The position numbers and the translations under genes are program-made. From the NCBI RefSeq assembly GCF_943193015.1, contig NZ_CALPCM010000010.1, positions 33,353-97,352 of the forward strand: DNA of 64,000 nucleotides, given 5' to 3'. The DNA comes from Hominisplanchenecus_A murintestinalis. Lineage in GTDB: Bacteria; Bacillota; Clostridia; Lachnospirales; Lachnospiraceae. Below are positions 50,271-59,115 of this stretch, in pieces; the stretch's first letter is position 1, and each line of letters opens with the position of its first letter. Under the pieces are notes generated by a model. It was not told where the DNA came from, did not search any database, and was given only the letters and a program-made list of their open reading frames with translations.

Positions 50271-50477
50271 ATGAGAGAAGGAATCCATCCAGAGTACCAT
50301 CAGGCAACCGTTACCTGCAACTGCGGAAATACATTTGTAACGGGTTCAACAAAGAAAGATATCCATGTGGAAATTTGTTCAAAATGTCATTCATTCTACA
50401 CAGGACAGCAAAAGACGGCTGCGGCACGCGGACGTATCGACAAGTTCAACAGGAAGTATGGTATTACAAACAAATAG
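50271..50477 (+). CDS. rpmE: 50S ribosomal protein L31, zinc-binding type
   Basis: A 68-residue ribosomal protein: REGIHPEYHQATVTCNCGNTF at the start and EICSKCHSFYTGQQKTA. The cysteines C16, C18, C37 and C40 form the zinc site of the C+ type of L31, which is exchanged for a C- paralogue under zinc shortage. No paralogue is in this window. GAGGTG precedes the ATG. It opens the rpmE-DUF1385-prmC-prfA cluster. Confidence 0.97.
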   Translation: MREGIHPEYHQATVTCNCGNTFVTGSTKKDIHVEICSKCHSFYTGQQKTAAARGRIDKFNRKYGITNK

Positions 50478-50540
50478 GATGTAAAGATAGGGTTGAGGTT
50501 GGAAAATCTCAGCCCATTTTACTATTTAAAGAAGGGACAG

Positions 50541-51527
50541 ATGTATATGAAGTCATCCAATATTGGCGGCCAGGCAGTTATGGAAGGAGTCATGATGAAA
50601 AATGGCAGCCGATATGCGGTAGCCGTCCGCAAAGAGGACGGGGAAATTGTAGTCAAGACAGACAGCCATGAGGGTTTTATTAAAAACAAGAAGATACTTT
50701 CGCTGCCGATTATCCGCGGTGTATTCAATTTCGTAGATTCTCTGGTGTTAGGGATGAAAACATTGACTTATTCGGCGGGCTTTTTTATGGAAGAAGCAGA
50801 GGAGGAAAACCCGAAGCGGCGCGCGGTGAGCAAAGAGGAGCAGGAGAAAAGGGATTCCCTGATTATGGGAGTAACCGTGGTTCTATCTATCCTTCTGGCA
50901 GTAGGTCTCTTTATGGTACTGCCTTATTTCGTTTCCAATCTGTTTCGGCGGTTTACGGATTCCCAGATGCTTCTGGGACTTTTTGAAGGAGCGGTGCGTC
51001 TGTGCCTGTTTATTGGATACATTCTGCTGATTTCCAGAATGAAAGATATCCAGCGGGTGTTCCAGTATCATGGGGCAGAGCATAAATGTATAAACTGCAT
51101 TGAGCATGGCTTGGATTTGAATGTGGAAAATGTTATGGAAAGCTCAAAGCAGCATAAACGCTGCGGCACAAGCTTTCTGCTTATCGTGATGCTAATCAGT
51201 GTGGTGCTGTTTTTGTTTATCCGCGTGGAGTCCCCACTGTGGAGAGTTATCGTACGTATTCTTCTGGTACCAGTGATTGCAGGGATTTCCTATGAATTTA
51301 TTCGGCTGGCAGGGCGAAGCGAGAACCGTGTGGTGGAAATCTTGAGCAAGCCCGGGCTTTGGATGCAGAACCTGACGACGAAAGAACCGGACGAATCTAT
51401 GATAGAAGTGGCGATTTGCTCGGTAGAGGCAGTATTTGACTGGAAGGCATATTTGACGGAGAATTTTGGGAAACACTATGAAGAAGAGAGAAACCATGAC
51501 GCTTTGGGAAGCACTGAAAACCGGTGA
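50541..51527 (+). CDS. DUF1385 family membrane protein (YqhQ-like)
   Basis: A 328-residue protein with about four hydrophobic helices in the middle (about 90-230). Signatures: SNIGGQAVMEGVMMKNGSRYAVAVRK, the metal-like FQYHGAEHKCINCIEHG and KRCGTSFLLIVMLIS. Function unknown. It is regularly placed between rpmE and prmC in Clostridia. Start is uncertain between 50541 and 50547, both behind GAAGGGA; an upstream codon at 50493 is less likely. The last 30 bases overlap prmC. Confidence 0.88.
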   Translation: MYMKSSNIGGQAVMEGVMMKNGSRYAVAVRKEDGEIVVKTDSHEGFIKNKKILSLPIIRGVFNFVDSLVLGMKTLTYSAGFFMEEAEEENPKRRAVSKEEQEKRDSLIMGVTVVLSILLAVGLFMVLPYFVSNLFRRFTDSQMLLGLFEGAVRLCLFIGYILLISRMKDIQRVFQYHGAEHKCINCIEHGLDLNVENVMESSKQHKRCGTSFLLIVMLISVVLFLFIRVESPLWRVIVRILLVPVIAGISYEFIRLAGRSENRVVEILSKPGLWMQNLTTKEPDESMIEVAICSVEAVFDWKAYLTENFGKHYEEERNHDALGSTENR

Positions 51528-52353
51528 GAAGTATCTGGAAGAGAGAGAAATTCCGGATGCGGCCCTGGATGCATGGTATCTCTTAGAGGATATATTAAAG
51601 AAAGAGCATGGGGAAAAGGTGAACCGTGCCTGGTTCCTGATGAACCGGCAGGAAGAGATAGGAGAGAGACTTCATACGGCGTATACACAGGAGCTGGAGC
51701 AGCGCGGGACTCATGTACCTTTGCAGTACATTACAGGGGAACAGGAATTCATGGGAATCCCTTTTTTTGTAAATAATAAAGTATTGATTCCCCGCCAGGA
51801 TACGGAAATTCTGGTGGAGGAAGTGATGAAAGCAGCGCGTCCCGGCATGAAGCTGCTGGATATGTGTACAGGTTCAGGATGTATAGCCATCAGTCTTGTG
51901 AAGCTGGTTCCCGGTATGAAAGCGGTGGCAAGCGATTTGTCAGGAGAGGCACTGGAGACAGCCGGGGAAAATGCCCGGCGCCAGGAAGCAGAGATAACCT
52001 TTGTTCAAGGAAATCTGTTTGAATCGGTGAAAGGGCAGTTTGATATTATCGTGTCAAATCCGCCTTATATCCCTTCGGCGGAGATTGAAGAGCTGATGGA
52101 AGAAGTACGGCTGTTTGAGCCGAGAACAGCGCTCGACGGGCGGGAGGACGGGCTGTATTTTTACCGCAAAATAACAGAGGAGAGCTCTGGATATCTGAAA
52201 GAGGGAGGATGGCTGATGTTTGAAATCGGCTGCAGCCAGGGAGAACAGGTATCGGAGCTGATGAGAAATGCGGGATTCAGCCATGTGGCTGTCTGCAAAG
52301 ACTTGGCGGGGCTTGACCGGGTGGTAAAAGGAAGGCTGGAGCGAAAACCATAA
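51496..52353 (+). CDS. prmC: Release factor glutamine methyltransferase PrmC
   Basis: A 285-residue enzyme that methylates the Gln of the GGQ motif of release factors, including PrfA encoded next. It has an N-terminal helical domain (TLWEALKTGEKYLEEREIPD), the SAM site LLDMCTGSGCIAISL and the catalytic NPPY in VSNPPYIPSAE. Start at 51496 is chosen for its fit to the family and AAGAGAG upstream; 51478 and 51466 are alternatives. It overlaps DUF1385 by about 30 bases. Confidence 0.95.
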   Translation: MTLWEALKTGEKYLEEREIPDAALDAWYLLEDILKKEHGEKVNRAWFLMNRQEEIGERLHTAYTQELEQRGTHVPLQYITGEQEFMGIPFFVNNKVLIPRQDTEILVEEVMKAARPGMKLLDMCTGSGCIAISLVKLVPGMKAVASDLSGEALETAGENARRQEAEITFVQGNLFESVKGQFDIIVSNPPYIPSAEIEELMEEVRLFEPRTALDGREDGLYFYRKITEESSGYLKEGGWLMFEIGCSQGEQVSELMRNAGFSHVAVCKDLAGLDRVVKGRLERKP

Positions 52354-52406
52354 AGCAGCCCGGGATCAGCTGAATGATTGTGAAACCATAAGCAGGAGGA
52401 AGAGAA

Positions 52407-53480
52407 ATGTTTGACAAATTAGAAGATTTATTGATTCGGTATGAGGAAATTATGAGCGAGCTGAGCGAGCCGGACGTTGCCAACAACCCGGAGCGTTTTC
52501 GTAAACTGATGAAAGAGCAGAGCAGCCTTACGCCGATTGTGGAGGCATATAAAGAATATAAACAGTGTAAACAGAACATCGAAGATTCCCTTGCCATGCT
52601 TGAAGAAGAGTCTGATGAGGAAATGCGTGAGATGGCGAAAGAAGAGCTGAATGATTCAAAAGCGAGAGTAGAGGAGCTGGAGAGCCAGATGAAGATTCTG
52701 CTGCTGCCGAAAGACCCGAATGATGACAAGAACGTAATCGTAGAAATACGTGCAGGTGCAGGCGGAGATGAGGCAGCGCTGTTCGCAGCAGAAATTTATC
52801 GTATGTACGTGCATTTTGCAGAAGATCACCGCTGGAAAGTGGAGCTGATGGAATGTGAGGAAATTGGTATCGGCGGTATGAAAAGCGTTACCTTTATGAT
52901 AAACGGACAGGGGGCGTACTCGGTGATGAAGTATGAATCCGGCGTACACCGGGTACAGAGAGTACCTGAGACAGAGTCCGGAGGGCGTATCCATACGTCC
53001 ACAATTACGGTGGCAGTTATGCCGGAGGCCGAGGAAGTAGACGTACAGATTGATGAGAAAGATGTGCGTATTGACGTAATGCGCGCGTCGGGAAACGGAG
53101 GCCAGTGTGTCAATACCACCGATTCAGCGGTCCGCCTGACCCATTATCCTACAGGTATCGTAATCTACAGCCAGACAGAAAAGTCACAGCTTCAGAATAA
53201 AGATAAAGCATTTGCACTGCTGCGCGCGAAGCTGTACGATATAGAATGCCAGAAGCAGCATGATGCAGAAGCAGAAGCAAGGCGCAGTCAGATTGGAACA
53301 GGAGACCGCTCCGAGAAAATCCGTACTTACAATTTTCCGCAAGGGCGCGTAACCGACCACCGCATCAATCTTACCCTGTATAAGCTGGACAAAATTATGA
53401 ACGGGGATATTCAGGAGATTATCGATGCGCTGATAGCGGCAGACCAGAGCGCGAAGCTGGCGAAGATGAACGAAAACTGA
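52407..53480 (+). CDS. prfA: Peptide chain release factor 1
   Basis: A 357-residue release factor for UAA/UAG. Helix-rich start, PCRF domain (VEIRAGAGGDEAALFAAEIYRMY), the anticodon-like motif region HRVQRVPETESGGRIHTS with PxT (PET) and the catalytic GGQ in SGNGGQCVNTTDSAVRLTH (about residue 231), which is the substrate of PrmC. C-terminal QGRVTDHRINLTLYKLD. AGGAGGAAG precedes the ATG. Confidence 0.98.
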   Translation: MFDKLEDLLIRYEEIMSELSEPDVANNPERFRKLMKEQSSLTPIVEAYKEYKQCKQNIEDSLAMLEEESDEEMREMAKEELNDSKARVEELESQMKILLLPKDPNDDKNVIVEIRAGAGGDEAALFAAEIYRMYVHFAEDHRWKVELMECEEIGIGGMKSVTFMINGQGAYSVMKYESGVHRVQRVPETESGGRIHTSTITVAVMPEAEEVDVQIDEKDVRIDVMRASGNGGQCVNTTDSAVRLTHYPTGIVIYSQTEKSQLQNKDKAFALLRAKLYDIECQKQHDAEAEARRSQIGTGDRSEKIRTYNFPQGRVTDHRINLTLYKLDKIMNGDIQEIIDALIAADQSAKLAKMNEN

Positions 53481-53622
53481 CAGCGTCCTATTTGCTGCAT
53501 CCGGAAATACGGCGCAGACGGTTGTTTTTTTGTGGAACTGGAAGTATACTATAGAAGATATGCACAGAGGGCATATAATTCATAGGAAGGACAGTGCCGG
53601 GAAGTGCGGATTGGAGATTATT

Positions 53623-54966
53623 ATGGGAAAATATTTTGGAACAGACGGATTTCGAGGAGAAGCAAATGTAAATCTGACGGTGGAACATGCCTTTAAGGTG
53701 GGGCGTTTCCTCGGATGGTATTACGGAAGGAACCACAAAGCCCAGATTGTAATTGGGAAGGATACACGAAGGAGCAGCTACATGTTTGAGTATTCCCTGG
53801 TGGCAGGGCTGACGGCTTCGGGCGCGGACGCGTATCTGCTGCATGTGACGACTACGCCCAGCGTTTCCTATGTGGTGCGTACCGAGGGATTTGACTGCGG
53901 AATCATGATTTCTGCGAGCCATAACCCATTTTATGACAACGGAATCAAGGTAATCAACGGGATGGGATATAAACTGGAAGCCGAAGTGGAGGCGAAGATT
54001 GAGGCATATTTGGATGGAGAGGTAGAAGAGCTGCCTCTGGCAACGGGAGGCGATATTGGGCGCACGATAGACTTTGTGGCTGGCAGAAACCGCTATATTG
54101 GTTATCTGATTTCCCTGGCTACACGTTCGTTTAAAAATATGAAAATCGGACTGGACTGCGCAAACGGAAGCGCATCGGCTATTGCTAAGAGTGTGTTTGA
54201 TGCGCTTGGGGCAAGGACTTATGTGATCAGTAATGAGCCAAACGGTACGAATATCAATAAGGACTGCGGCTCGACTCATATTCAGATATTGCAGAAATAT
54301 GTGAGGGATAATGGGCTGAACGTGGGATTTGCCTATGACGGGGATGCAGACCGCTGTATTGCTGTAGATGAAAACGGAAACGTGGTAAATGGGGATTTGA
54401 TTCTGTATGTCTGCGGAAAGTATTTAAAGGAAGAGGGCAGACTAAACAATAATACGATTGTAACGACGGTAATGTCGAACCTGGGACTTTACAAAGCGTG
54501 CGACAAAGCAGGAATTTCGTATGAAAAGACTGCGGTTGGGGATAAATATGTGTATGAAAATATGATGAATAATGGGCACTGTCTTGGCGGCGAGCAGTCC
54601 GGGCATATTATTTTCAGCAAACATGCTACTACAGGAGACGGAATCCTTACGTCCCTGATGGTGATGGAAGCTATGCTGGAGTGTAAGCAGAGCCTGGCGG
54701 CGCTCACCTCAGAGGTGCGGATTTATCCACAGCTTCTGAAAAATGTCCGGGTAGCGGATAAGAAAACGGCCAGAGAAAATCCGACAGTTATAAAGGCTGT
54801 GGAGGCTGTGGCGGAAGCGCTGGGAGATGAGGGAAGGATCCTGGTGCGTGAGAGCGGGACGGAGCCGGTGATCCGCATTATGGTGGAGGCTTTGGATGAT
54901 ACGCTCTGTAAAAAATATGTGGAGCAGGTGGAAGATGTTATGAAGAAGGAGCAGCTTACCGTCTGA
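53623..54966 (+). CDS. glmM: Phosphoglucosamine mutase GlmM
   Basis: A 447-residue phosphohexomutase that makes glucosamine-1-phosphate for UDP-GlcNAc and so for peptidoglycan. It starts GKYFGTDGFRGEANVNLT, has the phosphoserine loop ISASHNPFYDNGIK (Ser about 99), the metal loop AYDGDADRCIAVDENG, the sugar loop GGEQSGHIIF and the phosphate loop VRESGTEPVIRIM. Start at 53623 has TTGGAG in front; the frame is open upstream but the extra residues are not family-like. Confidence 0.95.
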   Translation: MGKYFGTDGFRGEANVNLTVEHAFKVGRFLGWYYGRNHKAQIVIGKDTRRSSYMFEYSLVAGLTASGADAYLLHVTTTPSVSYVVRTEGFDCGIMISASHNPFYDNGIKVINGMGYKLEAEVEAKIEAYLDGEVEELPLATGGDIGRTIDFVAGRNRYIGYLISLATRSFKNMKIGLDCANGSASAIAKSVFDALGARTYVISNEPNGTNINKDCGSTHIQILQKYVRDNGLNVGFAYDGDADRCIAVDENGNVVNGDLILYVCGKYLKEEGRLNNNTIVTTVMSNLGLYKACDKAGISYEKTAVGDKYVYENMMNNGHCLGGEQSGHIIFSKHATTGDGILTSLMVMEAMLECKQSLAALTSEVRIYPQLLKNVRVADKKTARENPTVIKAVEAVAEALGDEGRILVRESGTEPVIRIMVEALDDTLCKKYVEQVEDVMKKEQLTV

Positions 54967-54983
54967 AGAAACGCGTATATATA

Positions 54984-55104
54984 GGGAAACGCTAATTAAA
55001 GCGTTTCCCGCACCGGATTTGCGCTGCGAAGCAGCAGTTTCCCCTGCAAATCCGTGTGCATCCGCCGGAGGCGCTAAGGAAATGCTGATTTAATCAGCGT
55101 TTCC
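54984..55104. repeat. Composite inverted-repeat element
   Basis: Three hairpins in a row: GGGAAACGCT/AGCGTTTCCC (54984-54993, 55000-55009); CGGATTTGC/GCAAATCCG (55014-55022, 55046-55054) enclosing GCTGC/GCAGC; and GGAAATGCTGATT/AATCAGCGTTTCC (55078-55090, 55092-55104). The outer hairpins share the GGAAACGCT core, so the whole is itself an inverted repeat with like ends, as in MITE-type or REP-type elements. No T tract suits a terminator. No gene lies in 54967-55203. Confidence 0.7.
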
Positions 55105-55134
55105 ATAGATATAGGAATGCAAATTTTGCATAGT

Positions 55135-55176
55135 GGAAGCGGCCTGCTCTGTGATATACGGAGACAGACCGCTTCC
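55135..55176 (+). repeat. Hairpin upstream of the DUF2156 gene
   Basis: GGAAGCGG (55135-55142) and CCGCTTCC (55169-55176), 8 bp perfect with a 26-base loop, no T tract. It is 28 bases before the ATG at 55204, so it would be part of the leader or an attenuator-like structure. Confidence 0.5.
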
Positions 55177-55203
55177 TAATACATCGTATCGAAGAGGAGA
55201 CTT

Positions 55204-56100
55204 ATGATTGAATTTAAAAGACCGGAATTAGAAGATAAGGAACTGATTGAGAGCTATCTGCACAGGCAGCATTCCAGAAGCTGCGAATTTACTTTTGCGA
55301 ATACGTATCTTTGGTCACGGCATTATAGCGTGAAGTTTGCTATTATAGAGGATATGCTGGTGTACAAATCCGAAGGAGAAGAACCTGGCTTCACATTTCC
55401 GCTGGGCGACGAAAAGAACATTCAGCGGGCGATGGAGGCGATTGACGCCTGGTGTAAGGAACAGAGACTGGAATATCATTACCATCTGATTACGAAAGAG
55501 CAGTTTGAGATGATGGACAGGCTGTACCCCGGAGAGTATGAGATTGTATATAACAGAGATGCGGCAGATTATGTTTATGAGAGGGAAAAGTTGGCGAACC
55601 TTTCAGGGAAAAAGTATCACGGGAAGAAAAATCATGTGAATAAATTTCAGAAATTGTATCCTGACTGGAAATATGAGTCGATTACGGCTGAAAATAAAGA
55701 AGAGTGTTTTCAGATGGCGCTGCAGTGGAGAAAGAATAACGGATGTGAAGAGGATGAGGAAAAAAATGCAGAAATGTGCGTAACCTTGAATTACCTGCGG
55801 CTCTTTGAGGAACTGGGGATGCGGGGCGGCCTGCTGCGCGCCGAGGGCAGGGTTGTGGCATTTTCCATCGGGGAAGCGCTGAACGAGGATACGGTGGTGG
55901 TGCATGTAGAGAAAGCATTTGCAGATGTGCCGGGGGCGTATCCCATGATTAACCAGCAGTTTGTAATTCACGAGACGGAAGGGTTTACCTATATTAACCG
56001 GGAGGAAGATACCGGGGCAGAGGGGCTGCGTCGGGCGAAATTGTCTTATCATCCGGTATATATGGTTGAAAAGGGGACTGCGAGGAGGCAGAAAAAATGA
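55204..56100 (+). CDS. DUF2156 (phosphatidylglycerol lysyltransferase-like) protein
   Basis: A 298-residue protein similar to the soluble GNAT-like domain of MprF-type aminoacyl transferases (DUF2156). Family-like parts are ELEDKELIESYLHRQHSRSCEFTFAN, LSGKKYHGKKNHVNKFQKLYPDW and YPMINQQFVIHETEG. It has no membrane helices, unlike MprF, so it may transfer amino acids to a soluble or other target; this is inference. GAGGAG precedes the ATG. Its stop overlaps the following aminotransferase (ATGA). Confidence 0.85.
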   Translation: MIEFKRPELEDKELIESYLHRQHSRSCEFTFANTYLWSRHYSVKFAIIEDMLVYKSEGEEPGFTFPLGDEKNIQRAMEAIDAWCKEQRLEYHYHLITKEQFEMMDRLYPGEYEIVYNRDAADYVYEREKLANLSGKKYHGKKNHVNKFQKLYPDWKYESITAENKEECFQMALQWRKNNGCEEDEEKNAEMCVTLNYLRLFEELGMRGGLLRAEGRVVAFSIGEALNEDTVVVHVEKAFADVPGAYPMINQQFVIHETEGFTYINREEDTGAEGLRRAKLSYHPVYMVEKGTARRQKK

Positions 56101-57296
56101 TTTCAGAAAAAATGGTATCTTATGTACAGGGCAGCTCGGCAATCCGGGCAATGTTTGAAGAGGGAAAGCGCCTGTCTGCTATTTATGGAGCGGAAAATGT
56201 GTATGATTTCAGCCTCGGCAATCCGAATCTGCCGGCTCCGAAGGAAGTGAAAGAGGCAGTGTACCGGATTTTGGAAGAAGAGGATTCGGTATTTGTTCAT
56301 GGCTATATGAGCAACTCAGGGTATGAGGATGTGCGCGGGGCGGTGGCGGAATCTTTGAACAGGCGTTTTGGTACGGCGTTTCACGGAGAAAATATCGTGA
56401 TGACCGTGGGAGCGGCGGGAGGCATGAATGTGATTATGAAAACTCTGCTGAACCCAGGAGAAGAGGTAGTGGTATTTGCGCCTTATTTTGGGGAGTATCG
56501 TGCATATGTCACGAATTATGACGGAGTATTGGTGACAGTGCCGCCGAATACAGAAGATTTCCAGCCGGATCTGGCTGAGTTTGAAAAGCGGATAACGCCG
56601 AAAACAAAGGCAGTCATTGTGAATACGCCGAACAATCCTACAGGAGTGATTTATTCGGAGGATACCATTAAAAGCCTGGCGGCGCTTATGCGAAAAAAGC
56701 AGCAGGAGTATGGGACAAGTATCTATCTGATATCGGACGAGCCTTACAGGGAGCTGGCTTATGACGGCAAGGAAGCGCCGTATCTGACAAAATATTATGA
56801 AAATACAATCGTAGGATACTCTTTCAGCAAATCCCTGTCGCTGCCCGGGGAACGCATCGGCTATCTGGTACTGCCGGATGAGCTGGATGACAGCGAGGAC
56901 GTGCGTGCGGCGGCAAACGTGGCGACCAGAATTCTGGGCTATGTGAATGCCCCGTCCCTGTTTCAGCGTGTGATTGCACGCTGTCTGGAGGCCCAGGTGG
57001 ATGTGGAATATTATGACAGGAACCGAAAAACACTGTACGAAGGGTTAAAGAACGTGGGGCTGGACTGCATGAAACCACAGGGAGCATTTTACTTGTTTGT
57101 AAAGTCTCCGCTGGAGGATGAAAAGGAATTCTGCGCGGCGGCAAAGAGGCATAATATCCTTCTGGTGCCGGGAAGCTCGTTTGACTGTCCGGGATATGTG
57201 CGGCTGGCGTACTGCGTCTCCTATGAGATGATTTGCAGATCGCTGCCGCATTTTGCAGAGCTGATGAAAGAAATCGGGGGAGGAAAAAAGAAGTGA
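56097..57296 (+). CDS. Class I/II PLP-dependent aminotransferase
   Basis: A 399-residue fold-type I aminotransferase. FSLGNPNLPAPKEV, VNTPNNPTGVIY, ISDEPYRELAYDG and the PLP lysine in SFSKSLSLPGERIGYL (about 243-258). Closest in look to aspartate/aromatic type enzymes; the amino donor is not clear. It overlaps the DUF2156 gene by ATGA and hisC by GTGA, so the three are translated as a unit. Confidence 0.9.
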   Translation: MISEKMVSYVQGSSAIRAMFEEGKRLSAIYGAENVYDFSLGNPNLPAPKEVKEAVYRILEEEDSVFVHGYMSNSGYEDVRGAVAESLNRRFGTAFHGENIVMTVGAAGGMNVIMKTLLNPGEEVVVFAPYFGEYRAYVTNYDGVLVTVPPNTEDFQPDLAEFEKRITPKTKAVIVNTPNNPTGVIYSEDTIKSLAALMRKKQQEYGTSIYLISDEPYRELAYDGKEAPYLTKYYENTIVGYSFSKSLSLPGERIGYLVLPDELDDSEDVRAAANVATRILGYVNAPSLFQRVIARCLEAQVDVEYYDRNRKTLYEGLKNVGLDCMKPQGAFYLFVKSPLEDEKEFCAAAKRHNILLVPGSSFDCPGYVRLAYCVSYEMICRSLPHFAELMKEIGGGKKK

Positions 57297-58351
57297 AAGG
57301 CTGGGAGAAAAATATACGGAAAGTTGTTCCCTATGTGCCGGGAGAACAGCCCAAACAGCGGGGAATCATAAAACTGAATACGAATGAAAATCCATATCCG
57401 CCTGCGCCGGGAGTAACGGCGGCTTTGAAGGGGATGGATGCAGATATGCTGCGGCGCTATCCTGATCCAACATCGGAAGTTTTGGTGAAGGAGCTGGCGG
57501 CTTACTATCATCTGGAGCCGGAACAGGTTTTTGTGGGAGTGGGTTCAGACGATGTGCTGGCAATGTGTTTTTTGACTTTTTTTAATTCGCAAAAACCGAT
57601 TCTGTTCCCGGACATTACATATTCTTTTTACGATGTGTGGGCAGAAATGCTCAGGATTCCTTATGAGAGATGCGCGCTGGATGAAGAGTTCAGAATCGTG
57701 AAAGAGGATTATTATAAGGCAAATGGCGGCGTGATTTTTCCAAATCCAAATGCGCCAACAGGAGTGTGTCAGGATTTAGCGGCGGTGGAGGACATCGTTG
57801 CCCACAACCGGGACGTGGTGGTAATTGTGGATGAAGCGTATATTGACTTTGGCGGAAAATCTGCGTTGGAACTGATTGATAGATATGATAATCTTCTGGT
57901 GGTACAGACCTTTTCAAAATCCCGCTCACTGGCTGGCATGAGGGTAGGGTATGCTATGGGAAATAAAATTCTCATAAAATATCTAAATGACGTAAAGTAT
58001 TCTTTTAATTCCTATACAATGAATGCTCCGACGCTGGCAGCGGCAGTAGAAGCGGTAAAGGCAGAAGAATATTTTAAGGAAACTAAGGGAAAAATTGTTG
58101 CAACCAGGGAGAGGGTAAAGGTGGAGCTTGGGAAGCTGGGCTTCCGCTTCCAGGATTCCCAAGCGAATTTCCTGTTTATCACCCATCCTCAGTTCTCCGC
58201 AAGGGAGATTTTCGAGGCGTTGAAAATCAAGAAGATTTATGTGCGCTATTTTAATAAGCCCAGAATTGACAATTATCTGCGGGTAACGATTGGAACGGAT
58301 GAAGAGATGGATGAGCTGATAAGCTTTCTGAAAAAGTTTATGGGAAAGTAG
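57293..58351 (+). CDS. hisC: Histidinol-phosphate aminotransferase-like enzyme
   Basis: A 352-residue PLP enzyme of the HisC family: IIKLNTNENPYPPAPGV, RYPDPTSEVLVKELA, GSDDVLAMCF, FPNPNAPTGV, VIVDEAYIDFGG and PLP-Lys in QTFSKSRSLAGMRVGYA (about 207). No other histidine gene is near, so it may also act on aromatic or other amino acids. GTG start at 57293 overlaps the upstream stop and follows GGGGGAGG; the frame extends to 57233 without a site. Confidence 0.9.
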   Translation: MKGWEKNIRKVVPYVPGEQPKQRGIIKLNTNENPYPPAPGVTAALKGMDADMLRRYPDPTSEVLVKELAAYYHLEPEQVFVGVGSDDVLAMCFLTFFNSQKPILFPDITYSFYDVWAEMLRIPYERCALDEEFRIVKEDYYKANGGVIFPNPNAPTGVCQDLAAVEDIVAHNRDVVVIVDEAYIDFGGKSALELIDRYDNLLVVQTFSKSRSLAGMRVGYAMGNKILIKYLNDVKYSFNSYTMNAPTLAAAVEAVKAEEYFKETKGKIVATRERVKVELGKLGFRFQDSQANFLFITHPQFSAREIFEALKIKKIYVRYFNKPRIDNYLRVTIGTDEEMDELISFLKKFMGK

Positions 58352-58360
58352 GAAAGACAG

Positions 58361-59110
58361 ATGGAGGCATATACGGGATTTGCGGAAGTATACGACACAT
58401 TTATGGATAACGTACCGTATGAAAAGTGGGCGGAGTATGTCGTGGGATTGCTTAAAAAGTATGGCATTGAGGATGGGCTGGTGCTTGACCTGGGGTGCGG
58501 CACCGGGAGCCTGACGGAGCTGCTGGCTGCAAAGGGATATGATATGACAGGCGTGGATTTTTCGGAGGAAATGCTGGAGATTGCTATGGAAAAGAAGCGG
58601 CAGAGCGGCTATGATATTCTATATCTGCTTCAGGATATGCGGGAGTTTGAACTCTATGGTACGATGAGGGCAGTGGTGAGCATCTGTGATTCCATGAATT
58701 ATCTTATGTCAGAGGAAGAGCTGCTGGAGGTGTTCCGGCTGGTAAACAATTACCTGGACCCCGGAGGAATTTTTATCTTTGATATGAATACTCCATATAA
58801 ATATCGGGAGCTGGGGGAGGATACAATCGCTGAGAACCGGGAGGAATGCAGCTTTATCTGGGAAAATACCTGGTATGAGGAAGAACAGGCGAATGAATAT
58901 GATTTAACAATATTTCAGAGAGAAGAAAACGGGCTGTTTCGGAAGTATACGGAGACTCATCTGCAAAAGGCTTACGAAATAGAAACAATTAGGCGGCTGC
59001 TTGAGGCGGCGGGCATGGAATTTATAGCGGTTTATGATGCGTTTACAGAGGAAGCGCCGAGAGAGGACAGTGAACGTGTTTATTTTCTTGCCAGAGAGAA
59101 AGGAAAGTGA
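58361..59110 (+). CDS. Class I SAM-dependent methyltransferase
   Basis: A 249-residue methyltransferase with LVLDLGCGTGSLTELLAAKGYDMTG (motif I) and VSICDSMNYLM. The start YTGFAEVYDTFMDNVPYEKW is characteristic of a group found across Firmicutes; the substrate is unknown. It lies nine bases after hisC and its last bases may overlap hslO. Confidence 0.88.
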   Translation: MEAYTGFAEVYDTFMDNVPYEKWAEYVVGLLKKYGIEDGLVLDLGCGTGSLTELLAAKGYDMTGVDFSEEMLEIAMEKKRQSGYDILYLLQDMREFELYGTMRAVVSICDSMNYLMSEEELLEVFRLVNNYLDPGGIFIFDMNTPYKYRELGEDTIAENREECSFIWENTWYEEEQANEYDLTIFQREENGLFRKYTETHLQKAYEIETIRRLLEAAGMEFIAVYDAFTEEAPREDSERVYFLAREKGK

Positions 59111-59115
59111 GAGAT

